Assembly: GCA_965263485.1 (NCBI GenBank)
Contig: CBDHHO010000004.1
Span: 1,798,001-1,862,000 of the forward strand
Reading direction: 5' to 3'
Source: Haliotispira sp965263485
GTDB taxonomy: Bacteria > Spirochaetota > Spirochaetia > SP-2023
Length of the DNA stretch: 64,000 nucleotides
Shown here: positions 60,971 to 64,000 of the stretch, piece by piece
Layout: each line of letters starts with the position of its first letter
Numbering within the stretch: position 1 is the stretch's first letter
The notes under the pieces: model-generated
The model's database searches: none
Seen by the model: the letters and a program-made list of their open reading frames with translations, nothing else
Told to the model about the DNA's origin: nothing
Position numbers and translations under genes: made by a program

Positions 60971-61405
60971 ATGGATAAAAAATTTTTGTATGACCTGATG
61001 GCCGAGTTTGAAAAACGCGATATTCAGGAATTGGAATTTGAGAATGAACAAGGATCCATTCGGTTGCTTAAAGCTACCGCTTCACCTGCAGCTACTGCCA
61101 TTCCCGCAGCTCTCTCAGCAATGCCGACAGAGGCGGGCCCGACACCTGTGGCAGCTGCTGAGGGAGCCGAACTGATTAAGGCTCCGATTATTGGCAACTT
61201 CTATCGCCAGCCGGCCCCCGATGCTCCCTACTTTGTGAACGAAGGAGAGCGGGTCAGCAAAGGCCAGACCCTCTGTATCCTCGAAGCGATGAAACTGATG
61301 AATGAGCTGGAAGCTGAGTTTGACTGTGAGATCATCAAGGTGCTGGTGGAAAACGGCGCGATGGTTGAGTTCGATGCACCGCTCTTTGAGGTCAGACGGC
61401 TATGA
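60971..61405 (+). CDS. accB: Biotin carboxyl carrier protein of acetyl-CoA carboxylase
   Basis: A 144-residue carrier moving carboxyl-biotin between the AccC and AccD sites. The N-terminal helix MDKKFLYDLMAEFEKRD and the Pro/Ala-rich linker (about 36-65) precede the biotinyl domain. The biotin-accepting lysine is K108 in the motif CILEAMKLMNE. It overlaps accC by 4 bases. Confidence 0.95.
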   Translation: MDKKFLYDLMAEFEKRDIQELEFENEQGSIRLLKATASPAATAIPAALSAMPTEAGPTPVAAAEGAELIKAPIIGNFYRQPAPDAPYFVNEGERVSKGQTLCILEAMKLMNELEAEFDCEIIKVLVENGAMVEFDAPLFEVRRL

Positions 61406-62727
61406 TCCGTTCCCTGCTGATCGCCAACCGGGGTGAAATTGCAGTGCGGATCATCCGTACCTGCCGAGAGTTGGGCATCAAGACAGTGGCAGTGTACTCC
61501 GAGGCCGACCGCAGCTCACTGCACGTGCAGATGGCCGACAAAGCCTATTGTATCGGTCCGCCCCCTTCGGCTCAGAGCTATCTGCGAATGGACAGCCTAG
61601 TCACGGTGGCCGCCAATTTGCAGTGTGATGCCATCCACCCTGGTGTAGGCTTCCTCTCCGAGAATGCCGATTTTGCGCGCTTGGTACGCGAGCACGGGCT
61701 GACATTTATCGGAGCCGAACCCGAAGTCATCAGGTCTCTAGGCGACAAAGTCGAGGCCAGACGCATCGCCGGGGAAGTCGGGATCCCGGCCATTCCGGGC
61801 AGCGAGGAAGCCCTCAACGGCCAACCGGACAAGGCCCGTGAGCTGGCCCGCGAACTGGGCTATCCGGTGATTATTAAAGCTGCAGCAGGCGGTGGCGGGC
61901 GCGGCATGCGCATCATTCGGGAACCGGAAGAGCTGGACAACGCTCTCACCGTGGCTGCCAATGAAGCTCAGAGCAATTTTGCCGATGGCACCGTCTACAT
62001 GGAAAAATACCTCCCCTCGCCGCGCCATGTTGAAATCCAAGTGCTGGGCGATGGTCGCGACAACGTGCTGCACTTGGGTGAACGCGACTGCTCGGTGCAG
62101 AAGAATCACCAGAAACTGCTGGAAGAAAGCCCTTCCACCGTGGTAGATCCAGTGCTCCGCGAAAAAATGGGGAAGGATGCCATTCGGCTGTTCCGGCACT
62201 TGAACTATGCAGGAGCCGGTACCATTGAGTTTCTGGTCTGTGAAGGGCAGCACTACTTTATGGAAGTCAACGCTCGGGTACAGGTCGAGCATCCGGTGAC
62301 CGAAATGACTACCGGGGTGGACATCATCCGTCAGCAGATCCTAGCTTGCTGTGGTGAGAATATGGAAGTGAGCCAGGACGATATCCAAATTCGCGGCTAT
62401 GCCTTGGAAGCCCGTATCAACGCCCTGACTCCGGGCCGGGTGAGCAGGTTCGCAGCCCCGCTGGGTCCCATGACCCGCACCGATACTTTTCTGTATTCCG
62501 GCTGCCAAGTCTCTCCGTTCTACGACTCCATGGTGGCCAAGGTCATCATACAGGCCATGAGCCGCGATGAAGGCTTGAGGCGCATGGAGCAGGCCTTGCG
62601 GGAACTGGTGATCGAAGGCATCAAAGTTAATGTGGAGGAACAACTGACGATTTTGCGCAGTTCGGCCTTCCGCACGGGCAGATTCGGCACCGATGTCTAC
62701 GATAAAATTATTGCTGTCAGGCAATAA
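61402..62727 (+). CDS. accC: Biotin carboxylase subunit of acetyl-CoA carboxylase
   Basis: ATP-grasp enzyme of 441 residues carboxylating biotin on AccB. Seen: SLLIANRGEIAVRIIRTCRELG, HPGVGFLSENADFA, KAAAGGGGRGMRII (ATP lid), SPRHVEIQVLGDG, ERDCSVQKNHQKLLEESPS, and MEVNARVQVEHPVTEM. All catalytic motifs are intact and the length matches E. coli AccC (449). Confidence 0.96.
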   Translation: MIRSLLIANRGEIAVRIIRTCRELGIKTVAVYSEADRSSLHVQMADKAYCIGPPPSAQSYLRMDSLVTVAANLQCDAIHPGVGFLSENADFARLVREHGLTFIGAEPEVIRSLGDKVEARRIAGEVGIPAIPGSEEALNGQPDKARELARELGYPVIIKAAAGGGGRGMRIIREPEELDNALTVAANEAQSNFADGTVYMEKYLPSPRHVEIQVLGDGRDNVLHLGERDCSVQKNHQKLLEESPSTVVDPVLREKMGKDAIRLFRHLNYAGAGTIEFLVCEGQHYFMEVNARVQVEHPVTEMTTGVDIIRQQILACCGENMEVSQDDIQIRGYALEARINALTPGRVSRFAAPLGPMTRTDTFLYSGCQVSPFYDSMVAKVIIQAMSRDEGLRRMEQALRELVIEGIKVNVEEQLTILRSSAFRTGRFGTDVYDKIIAVRQ

Positions 62728-62738
62728 AAGGAATGCGT

Positions 62739-63581
62739 ATGCAGGTTGATGTGCTGGAAAAAGAAAATCTCCTATGGAACCGGGGCACGACGGGCCTGAA
62801 GGTTGATCGAGAGCGTGATTGCGAAATGTGCCACAGCGTGGCCAGTGCCGAAGATCTGCGCAAAAATCTGCTGGTCTGCCCCAACTGTGGTTTTCACTTT
62901 CGCATTTCCACTCCGGAGCGCATCGCCATTACCTTGGATGAAGGTACGTTTGAAGAAGCGGGTTCGGATATCGGCAGCGTCAATCCGATCAAGATGATTG
63001 GCTACGAAGACAAACTGGAGCAGTCGCGGCGCAAGACCGGGCTGAAAGATGGCGTAATCACCGGTACGGGCAAAATTGCCGGCAATGATGTGTCACTGGC
63101 TGTGATGTCGTTTGCTTTTATGGGTGGCAGCATGGGCTCGGTGATCGGAGAGAAACTTACCCGTTTGATTTTGCTGGCAGCTGACAAGGGCATACCGGCA
63201 ATCATCTTTAGTGCCTCCGGCGGGGCGCGCATGCAGGAAGGCATCTTCTCACTGATGCAGATGGCCAAGACCGCCAATGCCATCGCCCTGCTCAAAGGGC
63301 TGCACGTACCACTGATTAATGTGCTGATGAATCCGACTATGGGCGGAGTTACCGCTTCGTTTGCCATGTTGGGAGACATCATTTTGGCTGAGCCGGGTGC
63401 AATGATTGGCTTTGCCGGGAGGCGGGTCATTGAGGGCACCATTAACGAAGAGTTGCCCGACAGCTTCCAGACCGCCGAGTTTTTGCAGGATAAGGGCTTT
63501 GTCGACAAGGTGGTTGATCGCCGGACTCTGCGCTCTACTCTGCGTTTTTTGTTGGAAACTCAAAAAAACAATATATTCTAG
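62739..63581 (+). CDS. accD: Acetyl-CoA carboxylase carboxyltransferase beta subunit
   Basis: Carboxyltransferase subunit of 280 residues giving malonyl-CoA with AccA. The N-terminal zinc ribbon has four cysteines (CEMCHSV and LVCPNCGFHF). The crotonase-like core has SFAFMGGSMGSVIGEKL, FSASGGARMQEGIFSLMQMAKT, PTMGGVTASFAMLGD and GFAGRRVIEGTINEELP. ATG 62739 has AAAGGAA at a better distance than ATG 62733. accA is not in the window. Confidence 0.96.
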   Translation: MQVDVLEKENLLWNRGTTGLKVDRERDCEMCHSVASAEDLRKNLLVCPNCGFHFRISTPERIAITLDEGTFEEAGSDIGSVNPIKMIGYEDKLEQSRRKTGLKDGVITGTGKIAGNDVSLAVMSFAFMGGSMGSVIGEKLTRLILLAADKGIPAIIFSASGGARMQEGIFSLMQMAKTANAIALLKGLHVPLINVLMNPTMGGVTASFAMLGDIILAEPGAMIGFAGRRVIEGTINEELPDSFQTAEFLQDKGFVDKVVDRRTLRSTLRFLLETQKNNIF

Positions 63582-63694
63582 GGGGAAGGGCCCCATGAAC
63601 TGCGCTGAGCCGGGTTTTTAAAAATTTGGCGCAAATTTGTCCGAAGCCTTGGAGTATCGGAAATGCCAGCCATTTGCTGCCGGGAGAGTATCTT

Positions 63695-64000
63695 TTGAAG
63701 AAGCTGATTTCAATTCCGCTCATGCATTTCGCAAGGCAGCTTCAGTCAGAGCTGCCAGGACGCGGGGAGAAGTGGCTCTTCCGGTATTTGTTGTCCGGTC
63801 TGCTCATAGCGGCAACTCCTGCCGTTCTGTTTTGTTTTTCCGCGTCTCTTGTCGCTCAGCGGGGGGGAGAGTCGAGTGCTCCTTTGTCTGGTCCGTCTTC
63901 AGGCAGCCGCGGCTCTGTGCAAAGTACCGGTCCATCCCGCGTCCAACTCAGCCCGGATCAATTGCTGGAGTCGGGTTTCCGAGCTTACCACGAGAAAAAG
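63695..64000 (+). CDS. Exported or membrane-anchored protein, 3' end cut by window
   Basis: The frame is open for 102 codons to the window end. TTG 63695 follows GGGAGAG. A basic start (KKLISIPLMHFARQL) is followed by a hydrophobic segment (YLLSGLLIAATPAVLFCFSASLVA, about 30-54) and then a Ser/Gly-rich linker and the beginning of a domain (LSPDQLLESGFRAYHEKK) that could be a TPR-type repeat. The family is not recognisable from this part. Confidence 0.6.
   Translation, partial: MKKLISIPLMHFARQLQSELPGRGEKWLFRYLLSGLLIAATPAVLFCFSASLVAQRGGESSAPLSGPSSGSRGSVQSTGPSRVQLSPDQLLESGFRAYHEKK

Noticed and set aside
1..64000. tRNA and rRNA genes
   Set aside because: A read-through for T-loop-like and anticodon-stem patterns found none I could support; a covariance-model search would settle it.

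Overview
The window looks like chromosomal DNA of a host-associated spirochaete, most likely Treponema-like. This is inferred from a eukaryote-type hexokinase beside serS, an HU gene, several spirochaete-style lipoproteins and a bacterial fatty-acid/peptidoglycan gene set. No rRNA, tRNA or CRISPR array was recognised, so the placement is not proven. The genome is rich in repeats: about fifteen copies or pieces of a short palindromic element (ends GGGNACCTCTAAAAATTC) sit between genes and sometimes inside them.

Layout. 1-8655: a catabolic operon on the + strand with a sugar ABC importer (ATPase and permease), SDR dehydrogenase, class III CoA-transferase, cupin-like protein, a binding-protein homologue without signal peptide, enoyl-CoA hydratase, a lactonase-type propeller and an RraA-like aldolase. 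8656-10173: decayed genes and an AT-rich promoter region. 10174-12686: a glycine betaine/choline-type osmoprotectant ABC importer with its own promoter and terminator. 13199-20246: an L-ascorbate utilisation (ula) cluster (E, D, B, A, a DeoR regulator, and divergent G) cut apart by mobile repeats. 20310-35502: housekeeping genes (SPFH protein, NYN/LOTUS protein, HU, Smr protein, serS with an odd insertion, hexokinase, FAD oxidoreductase, a very acidic 1171-residue protein, trpB and trpA).

35503-50700 is the most plastic part. It holds two copies of an Rpn-type nuclease gene, one of them split by a repeat element. It also holds two lipoprotein genes that share an upstream leader and a run of 7-bp tandem repeats directly after the start codon. 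Locus 1 (7 copies) is in frame and locus 2 (6 copies) is out of frame, the pattern expected of phase-variable contingency genes. Between them lie a truncated lysA, a NemR/NemA-like electrophile-defence cluster (TetR, two nitroreductases, Old Yellow Enzyme, glutaredoxin 2), a royal-jelly-family lipoprotein and the tsaB/tsaE pair.

50771-64000 returns to conserved functions: AI-2E-family permease, SelO, MurG, CvpA, an unknown lipoprotein, TrmB, a YgjP-like metallopeptidase, MoxR ATPase, EVE protein, and accB-accC-accD of acetyl-CoA carboxylase, ending in a truncated exported protein. Several coding sequences here carry perfect 37-39 bp palindromes.

The strongest candidate for a new system is the paired heptanucleotide-repeat lipoprotein/Rpn loci. 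Next are the repeat element with a demonstrable 4-bp target duplication and the CoA-linked operon at the left end.
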